NCBI GenBank assembly: GCA_030673845.1
Contig: JAUTCQ010000003.1
Span: 1-64,000 of the forward strand
DNA from: Verrucomicrobiota bacterium JB022
Lineage (GTDB): Bacteria > Verrucomicrobiota > Verrucomicrobiia > Opitutales > Oceanipulchritudinaceae
Direction: 5' to 3'
DNA: 64,000 bases
The notes beneath the pieces are model-generated. The model did no database searches, had not been told where the DNA came from, and was given only the letters and a program-made list of their open reading frames with translations. Within the stretch, counting starts at the first letter, position 1. Each line of letters starts with the position of its first letter. The position numbers and the translations under genes were made by a program. Positions 23,801 to 32,727 of this stretch are shown here, piece by piece.

Positions 23801-26764
23801 ATGCCTACCGTCCCCCCTCTCCCCGTCAGCCTCCAATCGGCCCTGGCCCAACTCGCCGGGCAGCTCGAAGGCCGTTTGCACACCGGCCAGCTGATGCGCC
23901 GCATCTACGCGACCGATGCCTCCGAATACCAGGAGTTCCCGCTCGGGGTGGCGGTGCCGTACAGCGAGGGCGACGTGCGCAAGCTGGTGGCGTTTGCAGC
24001 CCAGCACAAGGTGCCGCTCGTGCCCCGGGGCGCCGGGACATCCCTTGCGGGGCAGGTCGTCAGCCACGGCTTGATTGTCGACCTCGGCCAGCGGCTCAAC
24101 CGCATCCTCGAGATCGACGCGGCAAACCGCCGGGTGCGTGTGCAACCGGGGGTTGTGCGCTACGAGCTGAACCACGCGCTGCAGCCCCACGGCATGCTCT
24201 TCGGCCCTGAGACCTCAACCGCCAACCGCGCGATGATCGGGGGAATGGTCGGCAACAACTCCTGCGGCTCCAATTCGATCGTCTACGGCAGCGTGCGCGA
24301 GCACCTCATCTCGTGCCGCGGCTTCCTCAGCGACGGCTCGGAAGTCACCTTCCGCGCGCTCAGCCCGGAGGAGTTTGTCGCCAAGTGCGAGGGCGACACG
24401 CTGGAGGCCGGTATCTACCGTGAGGTCCGCGCCATGCTGGCCGACCAAGCCAATCGCGAAGCCATTCGCGCCAATTTCCCCAAGGCCTCCATCCCGCGCC
24501 GCAACACCGGTTATGCGCTCGACCTGTTGATGGACGCCAACGTGTTCGATGCCACGTCGGACAAGCCCTTCAACCTCTGCAAGCTGATCGCCGGCTCCGA
24601 GGGCACGCTCTTTTTCGGCGTTGAGTTCGAGCTGGACTGCAACCCCCTGCCACCCCCGCACAGTGCGCTGCTCTGCGGGCACTACGAGACGGTCAACGAG
24701 GCGCTGCACGCGGTCGGCATTGCGCTGGGGCACCACCCGGCTGCGGTCGAGCTGATCGACCGTCACATCCTGGAAGCCACCAAGCGCAACCTCGAACAGC
24801 AGCGCAACCGCTTCTTTGTGCAGGGCGACCCCGGCGCGATCCTCGTGATCGACATCCGCCGCGAGTCTGCCGCCGAGGTCGACGCCACCATGGTACAACT
24901 GGAGTCTGAGCTGCGGGCCGCCGGTCTGGGCCACGCCTACCCGGTCTTGCGCGGTGCCGATCAGCATTGCGTGTGGGAGCTGCGCCGTGCCGGGCAGGGC
25001 CTGATGTCCAACGTGCCGGGCGACGACAAGCCGCGCGAGATCGTGGAAGACACGGCGGTCGACGTGCGCGACCTGCCGGCCTACATCGAAGAGTTCGACC
25101 AGATCATGCGCGAAAAGCACGGCATCGAGTGCGTCTACTACGCGCACGCGGGTACGGGTGAGCTGCATACGCGGCCCAAGTTCAACCTCAAGACGCCCGA
25201 GGGGCTGAAGATGTTCCGCTCCGTGGCGGAAGACATCGCGGCGCTGGTCAAGAAATACCAGGGCTCTCTCAGCGGCGAGCACGGCGACGGTCGCCTGCGG
25301 GGTGAGTTCATCCCCCGGATGGTGGGCGAGCACTGCTTTGGCCTCATGCGGCAGGTCAAGCTGGCCTTCGACCCGCACAACCTTTTCAACCCCGGCAAGA
25401 TTGTCGATACGCCGCCGATGGATACCCATCTGCGTATCGCGCTGGAAGAAGAGCATCGGGAATACGACACCCACTTCGATTTTTCCGAGAGTCTTGGCCT
25501 GTTGCGCGCTGCGGAGCAGTGCATCGGTTCGGGCGACTGCCGCAAGAGCCACCTCGCCGGCGGTACGATGTGCCCCAGCTACATGGCGACGAAGGATGAG
25601 AAGGACTCCACCCGCGCCCGTGCCAACGTGCTCCGCCAGATCCTGACCGCTGGCCCGGTCGAGGCCCGCAAGAGCGTCTTTGACAACGACGAGGCGAAGG
25701 AAGTGCTCGACCTCTGCCTTTCGTGCAAGGCCTGCAAATCGGAGTGCCCGGCCAATGTCGACATGGCGAAGCTGAAGGCCGAGTTCCTGCAAGGCTACTA
25801 CGACGCCAACGGGGTGCCGCTGCGGTCGCGCATGATCGCTGGCTTCACCCAGAGCCAGCAGATCGCCTCCAAAGCGCCGTGGGCCTGGAATTTCATCTTC
25901 GGGACTCCCGCCCTGCGCAAGCTGGCCAACAAGGCCGTCGGCTTCCACCCGGAGCGCACCATTCCGCTGCTGCCGCCGCAGACGCTGGCCGCCTGGTTCC
26001 GCCGGCACCAACCGGCACCGCAGGCGGGCACGCGCGGCAAGGTGTGGCTCTTCAACGACGAGTTTACGAATTACAACGACGTCGCCATCGGGATCAAGGC
26101 GGTCGAGCTGCTGGAGCGGCTAGGCTACGCGGTCGAGATCCCCGAGCACGGCGAAAGCGGCCGCACCTGGCTCTCCAAGGGGCTCGTGCGCGAAGCCGCC
26201 GAGCGCGTCAACGCCAACACCCGCGCTCTGAAGGACAAGGTGACCGCCGAGCAACCGCTGGTCGGCATCGAGCCCTCTGCGCTGCTCACCCTGCGCGATG
26301 AGGCGATCGACCTCGCCCCGGCCGACCTCAAGCCTGCGGCCCGCCAGTTGGCCAAAAACGCGCTGCTCTTCGATGAGTTCCTCGTGCGCGAGATGGAGGC
26401 CGGTCGCCTCGACGCCTCCGCCTTTACCACCGATGCGCGCCGGGTGCACCTGCACGGCCACTGCTTCCAGAAGGCCCTGGTCGGTAATGCCCCCACCGTG
26501 CGCATGCTGAGTTTGCCCGCCCACTACGAAGTAAAAGTCATCCCCAGTGGCTGCTGCGGTATGGCGGGCTCGTTCGGCTACGAAGAAGAGCACTATGCCG
26601 TCTCCCAACAAGTGGGCGAGCTGGTGCTGTTCCCGGCCGTGCGCCAAGCCGATGAGGCCGACCTCATCGCGGCGGCCGGTACGTCCTGCCGCCACCAGAT
26701 CCACGACGCTACTCACAAGACTGCTCAGCACCCCATCGAGATCCTCCACGCTGCCCTCGTTTAA
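23801..26764 (+). CDS. FAD-linked oxidase fused to a 4Fe-4S/CCG-domain subunit (D-2-hydroxyacid or lactate dehydrogenase-like, YdiJ type)
   Basis: A 987-residue fusion. The N-terminal half is a PCMH-type FAD-binding oxidase (VPLVPRGAGTSLAGQVV, GGMVGNNSCGSNSIVYG), with an FAD-linked C-terminal domain that includes an EHGDGR motif. The second half has ferredoxin-like clusters (CIGSGDCRK...MCPSY, then CLSCKACKSECPANVDM) and ends in a glycolate-oxidase-type CCG domain (HGHCFQKAL, SGCCGMAGSFGYE). Such one-chain enzymes oxidise D-lactate, D-2-hydroxyglutarate or glycolate and pass electrons to quinone or another carrier. Lactate from the deoxysugar operon would be a natural substrate, but stereochemistry is unproven. 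The start at 23801 is chosen for family length; an upstream in-frame ATG at 23663 exists. Confidence 0.85.
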   Translation: MPTVPPLPVSLQSALAQLAGQLEGRLHTGQLMRRIYATDASEYQEFPLGVAVPYSEGDVRKLVAFAAQHKVPLVPRGAGTSLAGQVVSHGLIVDLGQRLNRILEIDAANRRVRVQPGVVRYELNHALQPHGMLFGPETSTANRAMIGGMVGNNSCGSNSIVYGSVREHLISCRGFLSDGSEVTFRALSPEEFVAKCEGDTLEAGIYREVRAMLADQANREAIRANFPKASIPRRNTGYALDLLMDANVFDATSDKPFNLCKLIAGSEGTLFFGVEFELDCNPLPPPHSALLCGHYETVNEALHAVGIALGHHPAAVELIDRHILEATKRNLEQQRNRFFVQGDPGAILVIDIRRESAAEVDATMVQLESELRAAGLGHAYPVLRGADQHCVWELRRAGQGLMSNVPGDDKPREIVEDTAVDVRDLPAYIEEFDQIMREKHGIECVYYAHAGTGELHTRPKFNLKTPEGLKMFRSVAEDIAALVKKYQGSLSGEHGDGRLRGEFIPRMVGEHCFGLMRQVKLAFDPHNLFNPGKIVDTPPMDTHLRIALEEEHREYDTHFDFSESLGLLRAAEQCIGSGDCRKSHLAGGTMCPSYMATKDEKDSTRARANVLRQILTAGPVEARKSVFDNDEAKEVLDLCLSCKACKSECPANVDMAKLKAEFLQGYYDANGVPLRSRMIAGFTQSQQIASKAPWAWNFIFGTPALRKLANKAVGFHPERTIPLLPPQTLAAWFRRHQPAPQAGTRGKVWLFNDEFTNYNDVAIGIKAVELLERLGYAVEIPEHGESGRTWLSKGLVREAAERVNANTRALKDKVTAEQPLVGIEPSALLTLRDEAIDLAPADLKPAARQLAKNALLFDEFLVREMEAGRLDASAFTTDARRVHLHGHCFQKALVGNAPTVRMLSLPAHYEVKVIPSGCCGMAGSFGYEEEHYAVSQQVGELVLFPAVRQADEADLIAAAGTSCRHQIHDATHKTAQHPIEILHAALV

Positions 26765-26795
26765 CTAACGCCAGAACCCCGAAACGAAGCAGATC

Positions 26796-29117
26796 ATGAG
26801 ACAACCCTTCCGTTGGTTCTGCACCGGCCTCGCGCTCGGTGCAGCCGCCACCGCTTTCGCCGCCCCCACCATCTACATGGTGGGCGACTCGACGATGGCG
26901 GACAAACCCAAGCCCGAATACCCGGAAAGAGGGTGGGGCCAGTTGTTCAAGGAGCTGGCCGCCCCGCCAGCTACGGTCGAAAATCACGCCGTCAACGGGC
27001 GCAGCACCAAGTCGTTTATCGACGAAGGCCGTTGGGACAAGGTCTACGACTCCCTGACCGAAGGCGACTGGGTGATCATCCAGTTTGGGCACAACGACGA
27101 GAAGGAGCACGACCCTAAGCGCTACGCGCACTTTGAGACCACTTACCGCGAGAACCTGACCCGCTTCGTGCGACAGGTGCGTTCGCGGGACGCGGAGCCT
27201 ATTCTCGCCACCTCCGTCGCGCGCCGCCGCTGGGAAAACGGCGAACTGGTGCCCACCCACGGCGAATACCCCCGCGTGGTGCGCGAAGTCGCCGCTGCCG
27301 AAGGTGTGCCGCTGCTCGAAATGGAGCGCCTGACTTCCGACCTGGAGCGCGCTTACGGCGAGGAAGGCTCCAAGGGCCTGCACCTCTGGTATACCGCCGA
27401 GCAGGTGCCCTCCCGCCCCGATGGCCTCCAGGACGACACGCACTACAACGAAACCGGCGCGCGCGAAGTGGCCGCCATTGCCGCCCGCGAGATCAGCCGT
27501 CTCCACCTTTCGCTGGCCGACTGGATCGACTACACGAAGGTTAAGGCCCCGCCGCCCGCCTGGAGCGCCGACTTGGGCGACGGCACTTATATCAACCCGA
27601 TCCTCAACGCCGACTACTCCGACCCCGACGTGGTGCGGGTGGGCGAGGATTACTACATGACGGCCTCCAGCTTCAGTCACGTGCCGGGCCTGCCGATCCT
27701 GCACTCGACCGACCTGGTCAACTGGACCCTCGTCAACCACGCCCTGCAGCGCTTTCCGGAAGAGCGTTTTGCCGCGCCCCAGCACGGCGGCGGCGTCTGG
27801 GCCCCGTCGATCCGTCATCACGACGGCCTCTTTTATATCTACTACGGCGACCCCGACGCGGGGATCTTTGCAATGACTGCGGAGGATCCCGCCGGTGAAT
27901 GGAGCGGGCCGCATCTTGTGGTCGAAGGCCAAGGTTTGATCGACCCCTGCCCGTTGTGGGATACCGATGGCCGCGTGTGGCTCGTCCATGCGTGGGCTAA
28001 TAGCCGGGCGGGCATCCACAACCAGTTGACCTTGCGCGAGCTGACCGCCGACGGCCTTTCCGCCAAAAACGATGATGCCCCCGTCATCATCGACGGCCAT
28101 CGGCTGCCGGGCTACCGCACGTTGGAGGGCGCGAAGTTTTACCAGCGCGACGGCTGGTATTGGGTCTTTGCTCCGGCGGGCGGCGTGCCGATGGGCTGGC
28201 AGAGCGTCTTCCGTGCGCGCGACATTCGCGGCCCCTACGAAGACCGTATCGTGCTCGACCAAGGCCGCACGCAGGTCAACGGCCCGCACCAGGGTGCGTG
28301 GGTCGATACGCCGGGCGGCGAGCACTGGTTCCTGCACTTCCAGGATCGCGGACCGTTGGGGCGAGTGGTCCACTTGCAGCCGATGGTGTGGACGGAGCAG
28401 AATTGGCCGGTCATGGGCACCGATCCCGACGGCAATGGCCGGGGCGAGCCGGTCCGCCGCCACCGCAAGCCCGACTTGAAGTTCACCGGCTACGCCCAGC
28501 CGCCTGCCTCGGACGATTTTGAGGGCGATACGCTGGGCCTCCAATGGCAATGGCAGGCCAACCTGCGGCCGCAGTGGGCAGAGTTGCGCGAGGGCAAGCT
28601 GCGCCTCAACGCGGTCCCGCACACGGCAACCAACCTCTGGCCCAACCCGGCGCTGCTGATGCAAAAGGCGAGCGGCGAGGCCTTTTTCGCCACCGTGCCG
28701 GTCGAGCTTTCGCCGGGGAGGGAGGCTGTCACCGCAGGGCTGACGATCTTTGGTCGAGACTACGCCTGGCTGGGCCTCGTGCGCGGGCAAAATGGCACCC
28801 AACTGGTGCACGCCGAATGCCTGCAGGCCGACAACGGCAAGCCCGAGCAGCGTAAGGTGGTGCTCGAAGACGCGCCCGACCGTATCTGGCTGCGTGCACT
28901 CTGGAACGAAGCCGGCGAGCGCTGCGCCTTCGCCTACAGCGTGGACGGGGAGGCCTACCAGACGCTCGATTCGACCTTCCAGGCGCGCGAAGGCCGCTGG
29001 GTCGGCGCCAAGGTTGGGATATTCTGTACCGCCCCGGGCGCCTCTCAGGCCTTTGCCGAATTCGACTCCTTTACCCTCGCGCCGCTCCCCGGCGCCTTCC
29101 CCTATCTCCATCCATGA
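26796..29117 (+). CDS. Secreted fusion: CE12-like (rhamnogalacturonan) acetylesterase plus GH43 plus C-terminal beta-sandwich
   Basis: A 773-residue exported multidomain enzyme. After a signal peptide (to about A23) comes an SGNH hydrolase: GDSTMAD with S32, FGHND, and DDTHYNETGA holding the Asp/His pair near 215. This is the CE12 rhamnogalacturonan-acetylesterase pattern. From about 262 a five-bladed GH43 domain follows, with likely base D276 (YSDPDVVR), modulator D383 (LIDPCPLW) and acid E444 (YRTLEGAKFY). The last 200 residues form a concanavalin-like sandwich typical of some GH43 enzymes. One chain can therefore deacetylate pectin and remove arabinose- or xylose-type side chains. It overlaps the CE8 gene by ATGA, so the two are coupled. 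Confidence 0.88.
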   Translation: MRQPFRWFCTGLALGAAATAFAAPTIYMVGDSTMADKPKPEYPERGWGQLFKELAAPPATVENHAVNGRSTKSFIDEGRWDKVYDSLTEGDWVIIQFGHNDEKEHDPKRYAHFETTYRENLTRFVRQVRSRDAEPILATSVARRRWENGELVPTHGEYPRVVREVAAAEGVPLLEMERLTSDLERAYGEEGSKGLHLWYTAEQVPSRPDGLQDDTHYNETGAREVAAIAAREISRLHLSLADWIDYTKVKAPPPAWSADLGDGTYINPILNADYSDPDVVRVGEDYYMTASSFSHVPGLPILHSTDLVNWTLVNHALQRFPEERFAAPQHGGGVWAPSIRHHDGLFYIYYGDPDAGIFAMTAEDPAGEWSGPHLVVEGQGLIDPCPLWDTDGRVWLVHAWANSRAGIHNQLTLRELTADGLSAKNDDAPVIIDGHRLPGYRTLEGAKFYQRDGWYWVFAPAGGVPMGWQSVFRARDIRGPYEDRIVLDQGRTQVNGPHQGAWVDTPGGEHWFLHFQDRGPLGRVVHLQPMVWTEQNWPVMGTDPDGNGRGEPVRRHRKPDLKFTGYAQPPASDDFEGDTLGLQWQWQANLRPQWAELREGKLRLNAVPHTATNLWPNPALLMQKASGEAFFATVPVELSPGREAVTAGLTIFGRDYAWLGLVRGQNGTQLVHAECLQADNGKPEQRKVVLEDAPDRIWLRALWNEAGERCAFAYSVDGEAYQTLDSTFQAREGRWVGAKVGIFCTAPGASQAFAEFDSFTLAPLPGAFPYLHP

Positions 29118-30073
29118 AAAAGACTTGGCTCATATTTCTCTTCGCCTGGCTGGCTTCCCAGCTCTGCGCGCTCCAGCCCGACGCCGTGGTGGCGCTCGAC
29201 GGCAGCGGCGACTACACCTCGATCGAAGACGCCATCTACGGCGCGCGTGAAAAGGTCGAAGGCGAACCCCGCTGGATTATCCTCGTTAAGCCCGGCGTTT
29301 ACCGCGAGCGCGTCTACGTGCAGCGCGAGCGCGGCAACATCGCCCTGATCGGCGAAGACGTGGAGACGACCATCCTCGTCAACGACTTCAGCGCCAACCT
29401 TGAAGACAAGGACGGCGAGAAGATCGGCACTTTCCGCACCCAGACGATGCACCTCGACGGCGACGGCTTGATCATCGAAAACATGACGATCTCCAACGAC
29501 GCAGGTCGGGTGGGGCAGGCGCTCGCGCTGCGCATCGACGCCGACCAGGTCGTGTTGCGCAACTGCCGCCTGCTGGGTTGGCAAGACACGCTGCTGGTCA
29601 ACCGGGGCCGCCACTACTTCGAAGACTGCTACATCGAGGGCGCGGTCGACTACATTTTCGGCGGCGCGACTGCCGTCTTCAAGGGCTGCACGCTTCACTC
29701 GGTCGGCAATGGCTATATCACGGCCGCCTCCACGCCCTACGATCAGGAGCACGGCCTCGTCTTTATCGACTGCCAGATCACCGGCGCGGAAGGTGTGCAG
29801 ACCTACCTCGGGCGCCCTTGGCGCGCGCATGCGCAGACGACGTTTATCAACACCGAGATGAGCGAAACCGTGCGCCCGGAAGGCTGGCACAACTGGGGCA
29901 AGAAGCAGCGCGAGGAGACTACCCGCTACGCCGAATACGGCAGCACCGGCCCCGGCGGCGACCTGACTCAGCGCGTAGATTGGGCCAAGCAGCTGAAGAA
30001 GCGCGAAGCCTCCAAGCTCACCCCTGCAAAGATCTTCGGCGACTGGGACATCCCGGCCAAGGTGAGTGAATAG
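29114..30073 (+). CDS. Secreted pectin methylesterase, CE8
   Basis: A 319-residue protein with a signal peptide (MKKTWLIFLFAWLASQLCA) and the right-handed beta-helix of CE8. Catalytic marks are GQALALR with Q135, GWQDTL with D158, GAVDYIFG with D179 and LGRPW with R234; all core residues are present. It demethylates homogalacturonan, which makes it a substrate for the PL1 and GH28 enzymes nearby. Translation is coupled to the CE12-GH43 gene through a four-base overlap, and a hairpin terminator follows 27 bases after the stop. Confidence 0.92.
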   Translation: MKKTWLIFLFAWLASQLCALQPDAVVALDGSGDYTSIEDAIYGAREKVEGEPRWIILVKPGVYRERVYVQRERGNIALIGEDVETTILVNDFSANLEDKDGEKIGTFRTQTMHLDGDGLIIENMTISNDAGRVGQALALRIDADQVVLRNCRLLGWQDTLLVNRGRHYFEDCYIEGAVDYIFGGATAVFKGCTLHSVGNGYITAASTPYDQEHGLVFIDCQITGAEGVQTYLGRPWRAHAQTTFINTEMSETVRPEGWHNWGKKQREETTRYAEYGSTGPGGDLTQRVDWAKQLKKREASKLTPAKIFGDWDIPAKVSE

Positions 30074-30100
30074 AAAAAGCCCTGTTCTTTCATAAACAAT

Positions 30101-30134
30101 AAGGCCGGGAAGCAGTTGGATGCTTCCCGGCCTT
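30101..30134. terminator. Bidirectional hairpin terminator between CE8 and the convergent hypothetical gene
   Basis: AAGGCCGGGAAGC (30101-30113) pairs perfectly with GCTTCCCGGCCTT (30122-30134) across an 8-base loop. T-rich sequence on either side is modest (ATTTAT on plus, ATTGTTT on minus). It serves two convergent genes. Confidence 0.75.
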
Positions 30135-30161
30135 ATTTATAAGCTCCTAATGCCTGCGGCT

Positions 30162-30863
30162 TTAATCGTTTTCGCGGAAGCCGCGGCGTTCTTCTTCGCG
30201 GGAGTCTTGCATCACGCGCAGGCAGATTTCGCGCAGGTCGAAGAGACGGATGCGCATCTGCTGAAGGAAGTCGGCCGGGTCGCTGGCGTATTGGGCGGTG
30301 GCGGGGGCGAGGGTCAGGCTCTCGTTGAGGGCGCGCAACACCCACTTGAGGTGGACGACCGCAAGCATGTAGTCCCCCATGTCGAGCGACTGGAGGGCCA
30401 TCACCATGTTCATTTCGCCATCGTGAAGGCTTTGCGCAAATTTCCAGGTGATGCGGCTGTCGATCTGCTTGAAGCGGCGGTTGACCACGATTTCCCACGC
30501 GTAGCGCACCTGGGCGTAGAGGCCGGCGCTGGCTACAAACACGGGGTGGCGGTGCAGCGTGTAGGGGTCGAGGTCCATTTCGTCGGCCTCGTCGTCGCCC
30601 GTCAGGCTGGAGGTGGGGGCGTCGTCATCGTCGTCCATCTCCGGCTCGGCGGCGGACCAGTCCTGCACGTCCCAACCCATACGGTTGGCCGCTTTGTCCA
30701 GGCGATCAGCTTCTTCGAAGTGCTGATCGTAGAAAGTAATGAAGCGGGAAATCTCCTTTTGCTGGCGCTTCAGGAATTGCTGCCAGTCAAACTCGTTCCA
30801 GGAGAGATCTCCTTTTTCGTCCCAGTCGCCGTCCGCAGACCCATCAAAATTGTAATTGCTCAT
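30162..30863 (-). CDS. Hypothetical cytoplasmic protein, acidic
   Basis: A 233-residue protein with no signal and no membrane segment. It begins MSNYNFDGSADGDWDEKGDLSW, has helical stretches (WQQFLKRQQKEISRFITFYDQ), an acidic linker (EPEMDDDDDAP, near residue 75) and a longer helical C-terminal half (YAWEIVVNRRFKQIDSRITW, MALQSLDMGDYMLAVVHLKWVL) reminiscent of a TPR or four-helix array. I do not recognise the family. AAGG at about -13 supports the ATG at 30863, although the frame is open further upstream. It stands alone, convergent with CE8. The 243 bases up to the acylphosphatase operon hold nothing else clear. Confidence 0.65.
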   Translation of the reverse strand: MSNYNFDGSADGDWDEKGDLSWNEFDWQQFLKRQQKEISRFITFYDQHFEEADRLDKAANRMGWDVQDWSAAEPEMDDDDDAPTSSLTGDDEADEMDLDPYTLHRHPVFVASAGLYAQVRYAWEIVVNRRFKQIDSRITWKFAQSLHDGEMNMVMALQSLDMGDYMLAVVHLKWVLRALNESLTLAPATAQYASDPADFLQQMRIRLFDLREICLRVMQDSREEERRGFREND

Positions 30864-31106
30864 GGAATTAGCGACCTTTTGAAGGTTCAGGTTGTTATCG
30901 TCTCCTTTGCCCCCAAATGCAACGGAAATTCCGCATTTAGCTCTACAATCCGCCGCAGTTTGGAAGGAGCAGACGATATGCAGATACATGCACGCATTCG
31001 TGGTAAGTGTCAACTAACAACCTGAAAGGCCCGTTTAAGCGGGCGTGCGGCGGGGCGTCTTTTGGGCTCGCTATTTGGGGGCCGCGCCTCCAGTTTATGG
31101 GGCGTC

Positions 31107-31385
31107 ATGGCTGCCGAGATCACGCACTTGCAGGCCCGCTTTCATGGCCGCGTCCAGGGGGTTGGGTTCCGTTTCTACACCCTTCAACTGGCGAAGGGCT
31201 ATGCCGTTTCGGGCTACGTTCGCAACGAGCCCGATGGCACCGTCGCGATGGAAGTCGAGGGCGAAGACGGCGAGGTGCGGCGTTTTCTGGCCGACTTGCG
31301 CGAGCGCATGGCCGCCTTTGTCCGCCAGTGCGATGAGCGCTACCAGCGCCGCGAACCCCAGTTTTCGGGCTTCAACCTCGGTTGA
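31107..31385 (+). CDS. acyP: Acylphosphatase
   Basis: A 92-residue protein, the usual length. The phosphate-binding signature GRVQGVGFR (residues 11-19) contains the catalytic arginine, and GYVRNEPDGTV carries the catalytic asparagine. It hydrolyses acyl phosphates such as acetyl phosphate or 1,3-bisphosphoglycerate. The ATG at 31107 is preferred to the longer frame because it places the first beta-strand right after the start. Its TGA overlaps the next ATG as TGATG, so it is the first gene of a tightly coupled four-gene run with ABC transporter parts, an unusual setting for acyP. Confidence 0.92.
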   Translation: MAAEITHLQARFHGRVQGVGFRFYTLQLAKGYAVSGYVRNEPDGTVAMEVEGEDGEVRRFLADLRERMAAFVRQCDERYQRREPQFSGFNLG

Positions 31386-32062
31386 TGGCCACCTTGGGCT
31401 GGAGCTGGCGCGACGTTTGCCTGCCGGTCGGCTCCTGGCCGCGCCGCCGGACGTTGTTGCGGCTGCCAGAGCTCGACCTGCCGCCGCAGGGCCTGGTCTT
31501 GCTGCTGGGCGACCCCGGCTCGGGCAAGAGCACGCTGCTGCGCTGGTTGTGGACGCGCTGGCGGGAACGTAGCACCCGCGCTCGCATGGTGCCGGAGCGC
31601 TTTGCCTTCCCGCCCGGCACTCGGCTACAGACGCTGTTGGCGGGTATTTCGTGGCCGGAGGGCCTGCCGACCGCCGGTCTGGATCTCGCCCAGCGGGTCG
31701 ATGGGCTGAGCCGGGGGCAGCGTCAACTGGTGGCGCTCGCGAGCCTGGAGCGTGTGCCCGTCTGGCTGCTCGACGAGCCGCTGCTGGGGCTCGATCTTGC
31801 TCAGGCGCATGAGACGGCGGGCTGGCTGCAATCGCTGGCTCAAGACCGCCTGATCGTGGCCGCCTCGCACCGCTGGGAGTGCTTTTTGCCGCTCGACCCC
31901 TACGTGCTGGTGCTGGCGGAGGGCGGCTGTGCCTATCAGGGCTCACTTGCGGCGTTGGTCGATCAAGCCGAGGCTCGCCTGACGATCGCCAATGCGGCGG
32001 GTGAACTCCAGCCGCCGGGGATAGATCTTGCGGCGGTGAAACGCTTTTTGGCCCTGGTATGA
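31385..32062 (+). CDS. Short ABC-type ATPase subunit
   Basis: A 225-residue nucleotide-binding domain. Walker A is GDPGSGKST (residues about 40-48), the signature is LSRGQRQ, Walker B is VWLLDEP, and a switch histidine is in VAASHRWE. The Q-loop position reads VPERFAF, so the usual glutamine is not evident, and the helical domain is short. It resembles the ATPase of small heme-exporter or ABC-2 type systems. It is coupled by overlap to acyP before it and to a membrane protein after it (ATGA at 32059), which is probably its partner. Cargo is unknown. Confidence 0.78.
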   Translation: MATLGWSWRDVCLPVGSWPRRRTLLRLPELDLPPQGLVLLLGDPGSGKSTLLRWLWTRWRERSTRARMVPERFAFPPGTRLQTLLAGISWPEGLPTAGLDLAQRVDGLSRGQRQLVALASLERVPVWLLDEPLLGLDLAQAHETAGWLQSLAQDRLIVAASHRWECFLPLDPYVLVLAEGGCAYQGSLAALVDQAEARLTIANAAGELQPPGIDLAAVKRFLALV

Positions 32063-32727
32063 AGGGGCGGCGTCATTTGCAGATCGAGCTGAACCCGCGC
32101 CGTTGCAGGCGGCTGGTGCTCGCAGTCGTGCTGCTGCCGCTTTGGGCGGAGGTGCTGTATCGGGTGCTCGGCCCGCTCAACTTCAGCCTGCCGCCCGAGC
32201 GCTACCCGGAGGCGCTGGCCCTGGCGCTGGTGCATTGGGGTGGGGCGGCGCTGGCGCTCGTCTGGCCGGCGCACGAGGTCTTGAGGCGCGAGGCCAGCGG
32301 TGAGCGTGCCTGGTGGCAAGGGCAGGGCAGGGGGACGGATTTTCAGTTGCTCGCGGTTCTGGCCCCCTGTCTGGGCGCATTGCTGCTTGGCGGGTTGGCT
32401 TTATGGTGGTGGGCGGGCTGGCATGGGGCGAGTGTCTCGGCTGCTGCCTGGGGCGGTGCCTTACTGCGCCTGGCCACGATTGCCGTGGCGAGCCTGTTGC
32501 TGGTGCAGCTCTTGCCCCGCATGGCCTGGGTCTTGATCGCGGGTGCCCTGTGGCTGGCGGTATCTCACCTGCCGGCGGTGTTGGTGGCCGGGCAGCCGCC
32601 CGCGTTGGCGTGGATGCTGCGGCTTTTTCCAGACTTGAGCCACCCGGGCGCGGGGACGGTCTCTTACCTCGCGGCCTACCTGCTGTTGGCTTCGTTGCTG
32701 GCGGCAAAACGCTACCCCGCACCATGA
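32059..32727 (+). CDS. Polytopic membrane protein, probable partner of the ABC ATPase
   Basis: A 222-residue protein with about six hydrophobic segments (LVLAVVLLPLWAEVLYRVL, ALALALVHWGGAALALVW, LGALLLGGLALWWWAG, ATIAVASLLLVQLL, VLIAGALWLAVSHLPAVLV, TVSYLAAYLLLASLLA). The size and topology fit a CcmB- or ABC-2-type permease subunit, but I see no diagnostic motif. It overlaps the ATPase gene by ATGA and the following small gene by ATGA. A transporter role is inferred only from its neighbours. Confidence 0.65.
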   Translation: MKGRRHLQIELNPRRCRRLVLAVVLLPLWAEVLYRVLGPLNFSLPPERYPEALALALVHWGGAALALVWPAHEVLRREASGERAWWQGQGRGTDFQLLAVLAPCLGALLLGGLALWWWAGWHGASVSAAAWGGALLRLATIAVASLLLVQLLPRMAWVLIAGALWLAVSHLPAVLVAGQPPALAWMLRLFPDLSHPGAGTVSYLAAYLLLASLLAAKRYPAP

